From the NCBI RefSeq assembly GCF_021083305.1, contig NZ_JAJFAY010000001.1:1240001-1304000 (forward strand): 64,000 bases of DNA. The letters are read 5' to 3'. Below the pieces are notes generated by a model. That model saw only the letters and a program-made list of their open reading frames with translations, did no database searches and was not told where the DNA came from. This document shows positions 18,701 to 27,717 of the stretch, piece by piece (the first letter of the stretch is position 1; each line of letters opens with the position of its first letter). Made by a program: the position numbers and the translations under genes. This DNA comes from Haladaptatus sp. DYF46 (lineage in GTDB: Archaea; Halobacteriota; Halobacteria; Halobacteriales; Haladaptataceae).

Positions 18701-19859
18701 CGAACTTGCTCGGCGCGACCTTCTTGCGTTCTTCTTCGAGTCGCCCCTTCGGCAGTGCGAAGTAGTTGTTCTTTTTCACGAATGTTTCTTGACCGAAATC
18801 GCTCAGAATGAAGTTGAGGAACGCCGCTTCGCGCCGCGAGGTGTCCTCCCACGTGTAGGCGTGGAGGTCACGTGAGAGCGGGTAGTCTTTTGCGCCGAGG
18901 TTTTTACCGTACTCGTACAGCGTGTCGCCGATTTGGAGTCCGATAGGCGGCACTTGTCCGTCCGGCTTGACGAACGCGAGTGCGAGGTACGTGATGGCGT
19001 TATCCGCCTGTGCGACAGCCTGTGCGAGTTGCTGGTTCTTCCCGTAGCGCTGGTCGGGTTTGGTCTGTGCGTTCGCGTCGCCGAACACGTTGCTCCGGAA
19101 GGACGTCGCGGTCCCGGAATCGGGTGCACGACCGAGAACGAGCATTTCCTTGTCCGGACCGCCGACTTCGCTCCAGTTGCTGACCTGCCCCTTGTAGATC
19201 TTCTTGAGTTGGTCGAGTGTGATCTTGTTGACGCCCGCGTCCTTGATTTCCTTGCTCACGACGATGGGCTGGCCGTCAACGCCGACGACGTGATCGACGA
19301 ACTTCTTCATCTCCGAGTCGGAGACGTTCTTGCCCTCGAGTTCCGCTTTCGCGGGCGCACTAGCGTCGCCGATGTCGACGCGACCTTCCATGACGCCTTC
19401 GATACCCGTGCCGGAGTGGCTCAGCGCGACGTTCGCGAGGAACGGCGGACTCGACCGCTTTCCAGTCGCTTCGTAGCCGTACTTGCTTGCAAAGAAGTCG
19501 GCGAGACGTTTGTCGGTGCTGTATTCGTCCTTGGCCCACTTCTTCGGCCAGTAGTCCTCGTCGCCCGGTTCCGGATTCGAGTTCCAAAAGCTCGCCCCGT
19601 CACCCGTGATGGGGTACACGGTCGAAGACCCGTCCGCGGTCAGCGCCTCGGTCGAGAGCTTCTGTCCACTGTCGTTGTCGCCGTTGGAACTATCGGTGGC
19701 TTTCGTCGTCTCGCCGTTACCTTCGGTCGAGGACCCGTTGCTGTCGTCCCCGCTGCTGGAACAACCTGCGAGGGCCAGTGCACCAGCAGTGCTGCCGGTT
19801 ATCGCGAGGAAATTCCGTCGTGAGGTGCCACCGTTCGCCCGCTTCGATTGTCGCGTCAT
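18696..19859 (-). CDS. pstS: Phosphate-binding lipoprotein PstS
   Basis: A 387-residue solute-binding protein anchored outside the membrane. A Tat signal (SRRNFLAITG) runs into a lipobox LALAGC near residue 33, followed by a Ser/Asn/Gly-rich linker. The phosphate-binding domain has DGSSTVYPIT near the start and SHSGTGIEG, RAPDSGTATSFR as phosphate ligand loops. First gene of pstSCAB-phoU. A TATA-like ATTATAAG lies about 35 bp upstream. Confidence 0.97.
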   Translation of the reverse strand: MTRQSKRANGGTSRRNFLAITGSTAGALALAGCSSSGDDSNGSSTEGNGETTKATDSSNGDNDSGQKLSTEALTADGSSTVYPITGDGASFWNSNPEPGDEDYWPKKWAKDEYSTDKRLADFFASKYGYEATGKRSSPPFLANVALSHSGTGIEGVMEGRVDIGDASAPAKAELEGKNVSDSEMKKFVDHVVGVDGQPIVVSKEIKDAGVNKITLDQLKKIYKGQVSNWSEVGGPDKEMLVLGRAPDSGTATSFRSNVFGDANAQTKPDQRYGKNQQLAQAVAQADNAITYLALAFVKPDGQVPPIGLQIGDTLYEYGKNLGAKDYPLSRDLHAYTWEDTSRREAAFLNFILSDFGQETFVKKNNYFALPKGRLEEERKKVAPSKFD

Positions 19860-19929
19860 TCACCCGAAGGTGACCGACAGGTAGTAAAAGCCGCTTATAA
19901 TAGGAGTTCATATTACGCCCGTTTGTATT

Positions 19930-19944
19930 GTTCCCACAGGGAAC
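19930..19944. promoter_or_regulatory. Inverted repeat upstream of pstS
   Basis: Perfect arms GTTCCC and GGGAAC are separated by ACA, 71-85 bp upstream of pstS. It may be an activator or repressor site, or part of the pair with the dyad at 19981-20006. Confidence 0.45.
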
Positions 19945-19980
19945 GGTATGGATATCACCATTCGAACATTTTCTCCCAAT

Positions 19981-20006
19981 AGTGGCATTATCAGGATAAT
20001 ACCACT
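19981..20006. promoter_or_regulatory. Long inverted repeat upstream of pstS, candidate phosphate operator
   Basis: Arms of 12 bp (AGTGGCATTATC and GATAATACCACT) match with one mismatch and a 2-bp centre. The dyad lies 122-147 bp upstream of the pstS start. Its position between pstS and a divergent operon, and its symmetry, suggest a dimeric regulator site. Which protein binds it is unknown. Confidence 0.55.
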
Positions 20007-20438
20007 ATATAGATCCCCAGATGGGGCGGCGTTGGATACCTCGTAGTCATGAATGCCGACGGAAGGAAATGATATAACTCTTTTTTCCAATTAAAGAAAC
20101 GGTCGGTCGGAAAATGTTTTGCGTTCGAACGAAGACGGAGGCCGTACGACGAGACAGCCCAAAATCAGCGACCGGAGTCGAAGTGAGAGGTTATACTTCA
20201 GGTTCTTCGTTCGACGTCACACATGAACCGACCCGTACACCGGACCCTCGTTCCTTCGGAATAAAAGGAGACGTTGCTCCTCGTTTTTACGCGTCCTCGC
20301 GAAGTTCGAACGTCTTTGGCGAGGTCGTTCTTCGGTTACGACATCCTCACAAAAATGTGTACGATGACTACCGTTAGATGATGAGGCCATTCCCAAAGGT
20401 TTAAATCTGGATAGCGCTCTACACATCCTCGTAACGAC

Positions 20439-22643
20439 ATGTCTTCCGTGGAAACTTCGATGGGAACTGTCAAATACACCTCTGGAACAGTCCCCCCGCC
20501 GATTCCGCCGGACGTCCCCGACGCCTGGTACGCGCCCGACGTGCGCGACCAGCGCGAACTTCACCCCGGCGTCGTCGCCACGATTCGGGAAACCGACGAC
20601 GGCTTTCGATACGACGTTCGCACGCCAGCGCTCGGTTCGTCGGACGAAGACGCACTCGCCCGTGTTCGCGAGTACTTCGCCACCGCGAACCTCCGCCGCC
20701 CGCTCACGCGGGAGGGAGCGGTCGAACGCGTCGAGGAGGGGTTCGAGCCGAAATATCGTCGCGCCATCGACCGATTGACCGACCTCTCGAACTCGGCCCG
20801 CCGCCGGGTCGAGTATCACGCGCTCGCCGAGTTGCTTTGCCTCGACCGACTGACGCCGTTGGCGTTGGACGAAAAGATAGAAGTCGCGGACGCCGCGGGG
20901 GACCACCTCGTCGTCCACACGGAAGACTACGCACCCGCCGACACCGAACTCCCCGCTGATGCCGACTATCTGGCCCGGTTCGCCAGCGAACGAATCGAGA
21001 CGCACACCGTCGATTTCCGGGCGTTCCGAATCCCGGTCGTCGTCTACGAGGAACACCTCCTCGGGACGGACTCCTTCGCCACGAAGTACGCCGTCCTCGA
21101 ACCCAACCTCCTGCCGGACGACGACCGACTCATCGAGGAATGCAAGGACCGCATCTGGGAGACGCACGTCGGCGACATCGTGGACGACCGCGCGGCCTTC
21201 GTCCGCGAGCGGGCGACGCAGTTCCTCTCCCGGCGGCTGACCGCCCGGAACACCCGCGCGTGGTTCGATGCGGCGAAGTATCGCGTTCGGACCGCGCTGT
21301 CGGAATACGACCTCGCGGTTCCGCCGGTGGACCACCGGTTCTCGGACGACCGACTCACTGACCTCGTGTATTACGTCCTCCGGGACTACGTCGGGCACGG
21401 AAAACTCACGATTCCGATTCGGGACGGCCTGCTCGAAGACATCGAGGCGAACCGGGTCGGCGAGCGAATCAAGGTCGTTCCGCGCGGCCGCGCCATCGGC
21501 CACGGCGAGCGCATCCCGACGAACCTCGCGTTCGAGGACGAATCGGCGTTCGTCAACGTCGTCACCCAGATGGCCGCCTCCGACGGCGTGGAACTCAACG
21601 CCAGCAATCCCAGCGCGAAGGTGAACCTCTCCCTCGACGGCGTGGCCGACGAGGAGACCATCCGGTGTGCCGTCGCGCTTCCGGTCATCTCGGAGGGCGG
21701 CCCGCACATCTCGATTCGGAAGCAGGCACCGGACACGATGACGCCGGTGGACCTGCTCGACGCCGACAGCATCTCCACCGAACTCGTCACCCTGTTCTGG
21801 CAACTGTACGAACACCACGGAGTCGCGCTGTTCTCTGGGCAGACGGGGGTCGGGAAAACGACGCTCATGAACGCGCATATGCCGTTCATCCCGTACCGCG
21901 ACCGTCCAATCAGCATCGACGAAGGGTCACGCGAGGTCCGATTGCCCCACGAAACGGGCGTCTCGCTCACCACCCGCGACCACGAAAACGATTACAAGCG
22001 CGTGACGATGGCGGACCTGATGACCGAATGTAACTACCTCAACCCGGACGTGGAAGTCATCGCCGAAATCAACACGCCCGCCTCGTTCCGCACGTTCGCC
22101 GAATCGCTGAACACGGGTCACGGCCTCCTCGGAACGACGCACGCCGAGACGATCGAGAAACTCGTCAATCGCGTGGTCGAACAGGGCCTCTCCGCATATC
22201 TCCTCCAGGAAATCGACCTCGTGGTGTTCCCCCGAAACGTGGACGGCGAGCGCTACGTCGGCGAAGTCGTGGAACTCGTGACCGAGGACGAGTTGGCCGA
22301 ACTGGACGGCCGCTGTGGCACGGTGAAGAAGGACGGCACGGCGATTCACTGGAACGCCCTCGCGTGGCGCGATCACGAGGGCACCTTCCACACGAAGTAC
22401 GACCACCCGCAACTCGGCGACGACGAGCGAGACATCGGCTTTCGGTTCTTCCACCGCCTCGCCCACCGAACCGACCGGAGCGTGAAAGAGGTCGAAAACG
22501 AGTTCCACCGCAAGCATCGCTACGTGCAGTATCTGGAACGGGAGGGCGTCACGGACTTCGACGAACTGTTCTCATTCCTGGCCGACCTCCAGAACAACGA
22601 GGCGGCAACGGTGGAACGAGTGTCACGGGAAGTGAGCGAATGA
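20439..22643 (+). CDS. Type II/IV secretion or pilus assembly ATPase
   Basis: A 734-residue cytoplasmic ATPase of the VirB11/PilB/GspE superfamily. About 380 N-terminal residues with no recognised motif precede the motor domain. Walker A GQTGVGKTT is at about 467-475, an Asp box after it (ISIDEGSREV), Walker B DVEVIAEI near 537 and a His box GTTHAET near 565. It resembles haloarchaeal PilB-type ATPases rather than archaellar FlaI. It is first in a seven-gene cluster with the platform protein at 22869, and probably drives assembly of a pilus-like fibre. Confidence 0.93.
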   Translation: MSSVETSMGTVKYTSGTVPPPIPPDVPDAWYAPDVRDQRELHPGVVATIRETDDGFRYDVRTPALGSSDEDALARVREYFATANLRRPLTREGAVERVEEGFEPKYRRAIDRLTDLSNSARRRVEYHALAELLCLDRLTPLALDEKIEVADAAGDHLVVHTEDYAPADTELPADADYLARFASERIETHTVDFRAFRIPVVVYEEHLLGTDSFATKYAVLEPNLLPDDDRLIEECKDRIWETHVGDIVDDRAAFVRERATQFLSRRLTARNTRAWFDAAKYRVRTALSEYDLAVPPVDHRFSDDRLTDLVYYVLRDYVGHGKLTIPIRDGLLEDIEANRVGERIKVVPRGRAIGHGERIPTNLAFEDESAFVNVVTQMAASDGVELNASNPSAKVNLSLDGVADEETIRCAVALPVISEGGPHISIRKQAPDTMTPVDLLDADSISTELVTLFWQLYEHHGVALFSGQTGVGKTTLMNAHMPFIPYRDRPISIDEGSREVRLPHETGVSLTTRDHENDYKRVTMADLMTECNYLNPDVEVIAEINTPASFRTFAESLNTGHGLLGTTHAETIEKLVNRVVEQGLSAYLLQEIDLVVFPRNVDGERYVGEVVELVTEDELAELDGRCGTVKKDGTAIHWNALAWRDHEGTFHTKYDHPQLGDDERDIGFRFFHRLAHRTDRSVKEVENEFHRKHRYVQYLEREGVTDFDELFSFLADLQNNEAATVERVSREVSE

Positions 22644-22839
22644 ATGTAGAGTCGATCGGTGTCGATACCGAACGATGGGACACGAAGTATCCGCTGAACC
22701 TCCCGCCGTCGTCACGCTCCACTCCGACTGGCCATCGACTCCGGCGAGCGTTTTTCCCTACGCGTCGCAATAAGCATCTACCCCCATACCTGTTCTGAAA
22801 TCCGAGAGTTTAAATTAAATGACACAGCTAGCTCGTTTT

Positions 22840-22872
22840 ATGATGCGTTTTGTGAACGGGGTAACGGGATGA
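22840..22872 (+). other. Possible short upstream ORF coupled to the platform gene
   Basis: The 10-codon frame MMRFVNGVTG ends in a TGA that overlaps the platform gene's ATG as ATGA. A TATA-like TTTAAATTA at 22810-22818 would place a leaderless transcript start close to 22840. It could couple translation of the platform gene, or be chance. Confidence 0.3.
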
Positions 22873-24809
22873 ATACCGTCGCCGAATCGACGGCGATGGA
22901 GCCACGGGAGGGCCCAGCAGCCGAAGGTTCCTACGGCTCGAACGGCCTCGGTATCCTCGACCGCGCGCTCTACGCGTTGTTTTCGCGCCACGCGGATCAC
23001 CGACGACACGACCGTGACAGGAAGCGGTACCGCGCGACCGACGTGAACGCCAGTTTCGACGTGTTTCTCTCGCGGACGTACGGCCTGTCGTGGGTCGTGT
23101 TTCTCGGAACGTTCGCGTGGGTGTTGGTTCTCACGCTCGCGATTCCGCCGAGCGTTCTGGCGAAGTTCGTTTCGTTTCTCCACGCTGGGATGCCCATCAT
23201 CGAGCGGGTCACGGTACCACCCGTTCCGCGAGCGTACGCCGCGACCGCGTTTGCCGCCCTCTGTGCTGCGTTCGGAAAGCGAACGACCGTGTGGTTCGGC
23301 GGGTTGTATCTCGGCTGGGCGGCGAGTGCCCGCCGGTCCAATATCGAGCAAACGCTTCCGGGTGCGGTACGGTATCTTCGGGCCTTGTCGTCCGGAAGCG
23401 ACGATTTGCTCGCGATGCTCCGGAAGGTCGCCGACCGGGAGGAGTCGTACGGCGAAACCGCCGTCGCGTTTCGCAAGGTGCTGAACAAAACCGCGTTGAC
23501 CGGGAGCGTCGATGACGGCTTGCGAATCGTCGCCCGCGACACGCCGTCGCGAGACGTACTCGCGCCGTTTTTGCTCAAGTTCCGCGATCACGCAGAACAG
23601 GGACCGGACGCGTTGGAGCAGTACCTCCAGATGGAAGGAGGTATGTTGAGCCACAGACAGTCGCGGTCACACGAACAGGCACAGGACTTCCTCGAACTGC
23701 TGGCGGAGATGTTCATCGTCCTGTTGGTCGTCCCGGCGCTCCTCGTCATCGTACTGACGGTGATGAGCGTCCTCGCGCCGGGACTGGCGGCACCAGCGCC
23801 GGCACCGTTCGGCGCGTTGTCGGTTCGTGGCTTCATCATCTACGGAAGCGGCGTTTTTATCCTCACTATCGGTGCGAGTGCGGCGGTGTTGGTGTCGTCA
23901 CTCCGCCCCGCGGACCAGTCTCCGGCGACACATTCGCGCTCCAAACGCGTTTCGGACCTGTTCACGACGGGATTCATCAATCCCGCAAACACGACCGTTC
24001 TCCTCGTCCCGACGACGGTTTGCACGGGTGTGCTTCTCCGATACCTCGGTTACACGCCAGTCAACACGGTATTGCTGTCCTACGTCGCGTTCGCGCTTCC
24101 GGTCGGGTTGGTGTCCGTTCGGCGGTCCCGCCGCGACGACGCGAAGGACAGGGAGATCAAGGATTTCGTTCACGCCGTATCGAGCCACGTCAGCCTCGGT
24201 CGGCCGTTCTCCACGGCGGTCGAACGCGTCGCGCGGGACGTGGACCTCGGCGCACTCCAACCGAACGTCAACGACCTCGCGTTCAGTTCGAACCTCACGA
24301 GCAGGGAGGGCGACCTCCGGCGCGACGCACTCACTCAGTTCGTCGATGACGTCGGGACGCCGCTCGCGGACCAGACCATCGGTCTCGTGACGGGGACGTT
24401 GGACGTCGGCGGCGACACTGAGACCGTTTTCGAGACGCTACAGATCGAAATCGGACGCCTCTACCATCAGAAGAAATCCCTGCGCTCGAACATGCTCGTG
24501 TACGTCGTCGTCGGGTGGATGACCGCCCTGCTCGTCGTCGGCATCATGGTCGCGGTGAACGTCTACGTCCTCGATAGCTTCTCGCAGCTGTCCGCGGTTT
24601 CCTCCTCGAACGCCGGATTCGCACTCGATCCGAACGCCGTGCAACCGGCCCGCGACCGACAGCGGTTTTACGTCGTCACCCAAGCGACCATGCTCGCGTG
24701 CGGTTGGTTCGCCGGCTACGCCAGTCGCGGTTTCTACGAGGCGCTCCTCCACTCCGCCGCGCTCGTCGGGATTGCGTACTTCGTTTTCGCGGGGGTGGGA
24801 ATGGTATGA
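22869..24809 (+). CDS. Type II secretion F family membrane platform protein (PilC/TadC type)
   Basis: A 646-residue integral membrane protein and partner of the ATPase at 20439. It holds two T2SSF-type segments (about residues 165-300 and 430-540), both with regular helices before paired transmembrane spans, plus further helices near 60-140, 280-345, 370-420 and at the C-terminus. This duplicated layout is usual for archaeal PilC proteins. The pilin-like gene following it starts in a 4-bp overlap. Confidence 0.9.
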   Translation: MNTVAESTAMEPREGPAAEGSYGSNGLGILDRALYALFSRHADHRRHDRDRKRYRATDVNASFDVFLSRTYGLSWVVFLGTFAWVLVLTLAIPPSVLAKFVSFLHAGMPIIERVTVPPVPRAYAATAFAALCAAFGKRTTVWFGGLYLGWAASARRSNIEQTLPGAVRYLRALSSGSDDLLAMLRKVADREESYGETAVAFRKVLNKTALTGSVDDGLRIVARDTPSRDVLAPFLLKFRDHAEQGPDALEQYLQMEGGMLSHRQSRSHEQAQDFLELLAEMFIVLLVVPALLVIVLTVMSVLAPGLAAPAPAPFGALSVRGFIIYGSGVFILTIGASAAVLVSSLRPADQSPATHSRSKRVSDLFTTGFINPANTTVLLVPTTVCTGVLLRYLGYTPVNTVLLSYVAFALPVGLVSVRRSRRDDAKDREIKDFVHAVSSHVSLGRPFSTAVERVARDVDLGALQPNVNDLAFSSNLTSREGDLRRDALTQFVDDVGTPLADQTIGLVTGTLDVGGDTETVFETLQIEIGRLYHQKKSLRSNMLVYVVVGWMTALLVVGIMVAVNVYVLDSFSQLSAVSSSNAGFALDPNAVQPARDRQRFYVVTQATMLACGWFAGYASRGFYEALLHSAALVGIAYFVFAGVGMV

Positions 24810-25516
24810 CGCGCGGCCAATCGAACGTCGTCGCCGTCGCACTCCTCCTCGGCGTCGTCGTGCTCTCGCTCGCGTCGTTGACGGCTAGCGTCGGGATGGT
24901 AGTTCAACGCAACGCCGCAACGGCGGACGCGGCACGGGTTGCGACGGATATGGACCGAGCGCTCTCCCCCGTGGAAGTGACCGGGGTTCATCGCGGTCGC
25001 GTGTCGTTTTCGTCGGGGACGTTGACGACGGTAGACCGGGAACTCAGGATCCTCAACGAATCCGGAACCGTTCGGATCGTTCGCGCGGACGCCCTCGTCT
25101 TCACGACCGGTGACAGGCGCGTCGCGTACCTCGCGGGTGCGGTCATCCAAGGAACAGACGACGCCGGACGAATGACCGCACTACCGCCGTTCACATCGTC
25201 CGAACGGAGTGAACTCCTCGTCGTCGGTGTTGCGAAACTCGACGCCTCGAACCGGACGGTCGTATCGAACAGCGGCGAATCGGCGCTCGTCCGCACGAAC
25301 GTCACGCACGCTCGGACGACGCTCGGCAACGGAACCTACCGAATCGCGGTGGAAACGAGCACTCCCGACGCGTGGCGTCGATACTTCGAGGAGCGAAACG
25401 CGACGACGACCCGGAACGATTTCGACGACGACGGGGTTCCGAGCGTCGTCGCCCGATATCCGGGACGGCGGTTCGCCTATCTCGTCGTCCACGACATGCG
25501 CACGGAGGTGCTGTGA
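24806..25516 (+). CDS. Pilin-like single-span protein 1 of pilus locus
   Basis: A 236-residue protein. A short basic N-terminus (MTRGQSN) leads directly into a hydrophobic helix (about 8-32), then a long extracellular beta-rich domain with several Asn-X-Thr/Ser sites. RGQ before the helix resembles archaeal class III (prepilin) signal sites. The start ATG overlaps the platform gene's stop (ATGA), supporting coupled translation. It appears to belong to an uncharacterised haloarchaeal family that travels with PilB/PilC. Confidence 0.8.
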   Translation: MTRGQSNVVAVALLLGVVVLSLASLTASVGMVVQRNAATADAARVATDMDRALSPVEVTGVHRGRVSFSSGTLTTVDRELRILNESGTVRIVRADALVFTTGDRRVAYLAGAVIQGTDDAGRMTALPPFTSSERSELLVVGVAKLDASNRTVVSNSGESALVRTNVTHARTTLGNGTYRIAVETSTPDAWRRYFEERNATTTRNDFDDDGVPSVVARYPGRRFAYLVVHDMRTEVL

Positions 25517-25989
25517 TGGACGACCGAATCGTCCGCTCGGATGACCGAGCGGTCAGCCCGGTCATCGGCAAGGTACTCGAAGCCGGTCTCGTCGTGCTGT
25601 ACATCGGGCTGTTGACGACCACGCTCTACGGCGGTGTCGTTCCGAAGTACAGGACGTCCGTCGGAGACGAGGTAGGGCAACGGGTACTCTCGAAATCGGC
25701 CGAACGAATTCAACAGGCCGTTCCGGAGGTCGGGACGAACGTCCGCGTTCGACTCCATGTCTCGTTGCCCGAAACGGTTCGCGGGAGCGGGTACGTCGTT
25801 CGGGCGGACGGGGAGTCGCTGACGTTCGACCATCCGAACGAGCGGTTGAATTCGACCGTTCGACTCGCGCTTCCATCGAGGGTGGCGACGGTGCGCGGAA
25901 ACTGGTCGAGTCGAGAACCGGCGTTTATCGTCGTTCGAAGCGGTCCCCGCGGGCTCATCGTGGAACTGATGCGAGGGAGGGAACCGTGA
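25516..25989 (+). CDS. Pilin-like single-span protein 2 of pilus locus
   Basis: A 157-residue protein with an N-terminus (RAVSPVIGKVLEAG, about 11-24) close to that of haloarchaeal type IV pilins (RAVSPVIG). The hydrophobic helix spans about 16-40, followed by an extracellular domain. The ATG shares its A with the TGA of gene 1 (TGATG), so the chosen start is firm. Function: probable minor pilin. Confidence 0.8.
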   Translation: MDDRIVRSDDRAVSPVIGKVLEAGLVVLYIGLLTTTLYGGVVPKYRTSVGDEVGQRVLSKSAERIQQAVPEVGTNVRVRLHVSLPETVRGSGYVVRADGESLTFDHPNERLNSTVRLALPSRVATVRGNWSSREPAFIVVRSGPRGLIVELMRGREP

Positions 25990-26690
25990 GCCATCGGCAG
26001 GCCGACCATCGAACCGAACGCGCACAGATGAACCTCCACGCGTTGGCCGTCGCGTTGCTCATACTGACGATGGTGACGACGATGAGCGTCGGAATCGCGG
26101 ACAGAGCGCTCCTCGGTGCGGACAGAAATCCCACGAGACGGCACAGCGCCGTTGCGACCAGCGAACGTCTGATCTCGGCCGATAGCCCGCTGACCGTTCG
26201 CCCGAACGTCGTCAACGAGACGGCGCTCGACCGTTGCAATGCGACACGACTGACGGGGTGGTTTCCGGTCCTCGGCGAGCGGGCGTTCCGAATCAGGGTC
26301 GGCGAGACGGTCATCGCGGAGCGGGGGTCCCCGACGGGCGGGACGACGGTGCGTCGAATCGTCCTCGTCGAAAACCGGAGCGCGGTGACGCGGACGCCGC
26401 CGCTGTCGGCGAGCGATCCCGAGTTCACCCTCCCACGGCGTACGCCAAATGCGACGCTCGTCGTCCGACCCCCGGACGGGACGACGGTGAGCGTCGTTCG
26501 AGCGAACGGTCGTGTGGTGCTACGGAACACGTCGGGGGTGGACGGCCGGTTTCACGTCTCGCTTCCGCGATTCGAGACGACCCGGTTCGCGTTCGAAACG
26601 GACGGAGACCTCCCGACCGGTAGCGTCGAGGTCACCTACTATCCGGAGACAACCCGAAAAGCGGTCGTGGCGGTGACGGTCGATGCATAA
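25986..26690 (+). CDS. Pilin-like single-span protein 3 of pilus locus
   Basis: A 234-residue protein starting at GTG 25986, which overlaps the previous stop (GTGA). RAQ near residue 14 precedes the hydrophobic helix (about 16-38), followed by a beta-rich extracellular domain. A Cys near residue 80 is the only one obvious. The same layout as its neighbours suggests a minor pilin, but no characterised homologue is known to me. Confidence 0.78.
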   Translation: MSHRQADHRTERAQMNLHALAVALLILTMVTTMSVGIADRALLGADRNPTRRHSAVATSERLISADSPLTVRPNVVNETALDRCNATRLTGWFPVLGERAFRIRVGETVIAERGSPTGGTTVRRIVLVENRSAVTRTPPLSASDPEFTLPRRTPNATLVVRPPDGTTVSVVRANGRVVLRNTSGVDGRFHVSLPRFETTRFAFETDGDLPTGSVEVTYYPETTRKAVVAVTVDA

Positions 26691-27117
26691 CGGGTCGTCA
26701 CGGCGCGGTTCATCGTCCCGCGGCCAACTCTCCCTTTCCGTCGTGGAGGCTGGAATCGGCGTCGTACTGATTCTCGGCGTCACGATGGGGTTCGCGTTCG
26801 GCGTTCCATCGCCGAACGCGCGTGAAACGCAACTCGACATGTACGCGAAGGATACGGGGAGGGTTCTCGTCCACGAAGCACCGCGACATCGCGGAACGAC
26901 GCGGTTGGCGGAAATCATCGAGTCGGAGTCGTCGTTCCGTCGCGAGGCGGACGCGCTTCGGACCCGTGTGGACCGCATCCTCCCGGACAATCTCATGTTC
27001 CGGGTCGAGACGCCACACGGGTCGGTCGGCTATCGGAAACCCGGCGGTGTCCCGGTCGGGGTCTCGACGGTGACGACCACGAACGGGGACGTGACCATCT
27101 GGGTGTGGTACGTGTGA
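26683..27117 (+). CDS. Pilin-like single-span protein 4 of pilus locus
   Basis: A 144-residue protein. A Ser/Arg-rich N-terminus runs into RGQLSLSVVEAGIG (residues about 13-26), the closest of the set to an archaeal class III prepilin cleavage site (Gly before Gln, Glu further on). The hydrophobic helix is about 17-41. It overlaps gene 3 by 8 bp. The outer domain is short and charged. Confidence 0.78.
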   Translation: MHNGSSRRGSSSRGQLSLSVVEAGIGVVLILGVTMGFAFGVPSPNARETQLDMYAKDTGRVLVHEAPRHRGTTRLAEIIESESSFRREADALRTRVDRILPDNLMFRVETPHGSVGYRKPGGVPVGVSTVTTTNGDVTIWVWYV

Positions 27118-27635
27118 GGGACCGCGCGCAACTCGTCCTCGCGGCGGCGGCCGTGGTCGCCGTCGCGCTCGCACCCGCAGTGTTCGCGTACCTCCAACTG
27201 GGCTACAGCGCGGACGTGGCCGCGAGCGGGGACTACGAGGCCCCGGTCGGGAACGCGCATCGAGTTCTGTCGCGGGGAGTTCACGCCGCGGCGACGGGAA
27301 TCCCGTCGTCGTATCGCTGGCAGCGGCGAGAAGCGGCCGTCTCCGCCGTTCGAACCGACCTCGAACCGGTGGTGAACGCGCTTCGGTCGTCGCGCGTCGA
27401 ATCGGGAACCGTGTATCAGGTGGAATACAATCGGTCGGCAGCGCGGGCGTGGACGGCGGACCACTGCTCGGAGACGCGCGGCCCGAATCGGCAGTTCGGG
27501 TCCTGTAACGCGAGTCGAGGCGTGGTCGTCCAGAACAGGGACGGCGAAACGCACGTCCTCGCGGTGGCGTTCGACGTGCGGGTGACGGCGGAGCGGGGAT
27601 GGTACGAGACGACGGTTGTCGTCGGCACCCGATGA
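27114..27635 (+). CDS. Pilin-like single-span protein 5 of pilus locus
   Basis: A 173-residue protein starting at GTG 27114, which overlaps the TGA of gene 4; a GTG at 27105 is possible. MRDRAQLVLAAAAVV gives a RAQ motif and hydrophobic helix (about 5-27). The exposed domain has two Cys (about residues 117 and 129) that might form a disulfide. Last gene in the cluster. Confidence 0.78.
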   Translation: MRDRAQLVLAAAAVVAVALAPAVFAYLQLGYSADVAASGDYEAPVGNAHRVLSRGVHAAATGIPSSYRWQRREAAVSAVRTDLEPVVNALRSSRVESGTVYQVEYNRSAARAWTADHCSETRGPNRQFGSCNASRGVVVQNRDGETHVLAVAFDVRVTAERGWYETTVVVGTR

Positions 27636-27717
27636 CGTATTTGCCTCGTACAGCCATCCGAAGCAGGAAATTCCCCCCAGCGACGACATCAACCGCACGA
27701 ACGCAGTATGAGTACGT

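Larger units (their letters stand above)
19860..20438. other. Divergent intergenic region between pstS and the pilus-type operon
   Basis: This 579-bp region has no convincing gene. It is AT-rich near pstS and holds two inverted repeats (19930-19944 and 19981-20006). Near 20399-20405 a TTTAAAT element lies about 35 bp before the plus-strand ATPase gene and is its likely TATA box. A 60-codon minus-strand frame at 19908-20090 looks like chance. Confidence 0.65.

Noticed and set aside
19908-20090. A 60-codon minus-strand frame in the pstS upstream region
   Set aside because: It spans the two inverted repeats and has no promoter; composition does not look coding.
22640-22798. A 52-codon plus-strand frame overlapping the stop of the pilus ATPase gene
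   Set aside because: Arg- and Pro-rich, low similarity to coding sequence of this genome, and the platform gene has its own promoter-like element downstream.
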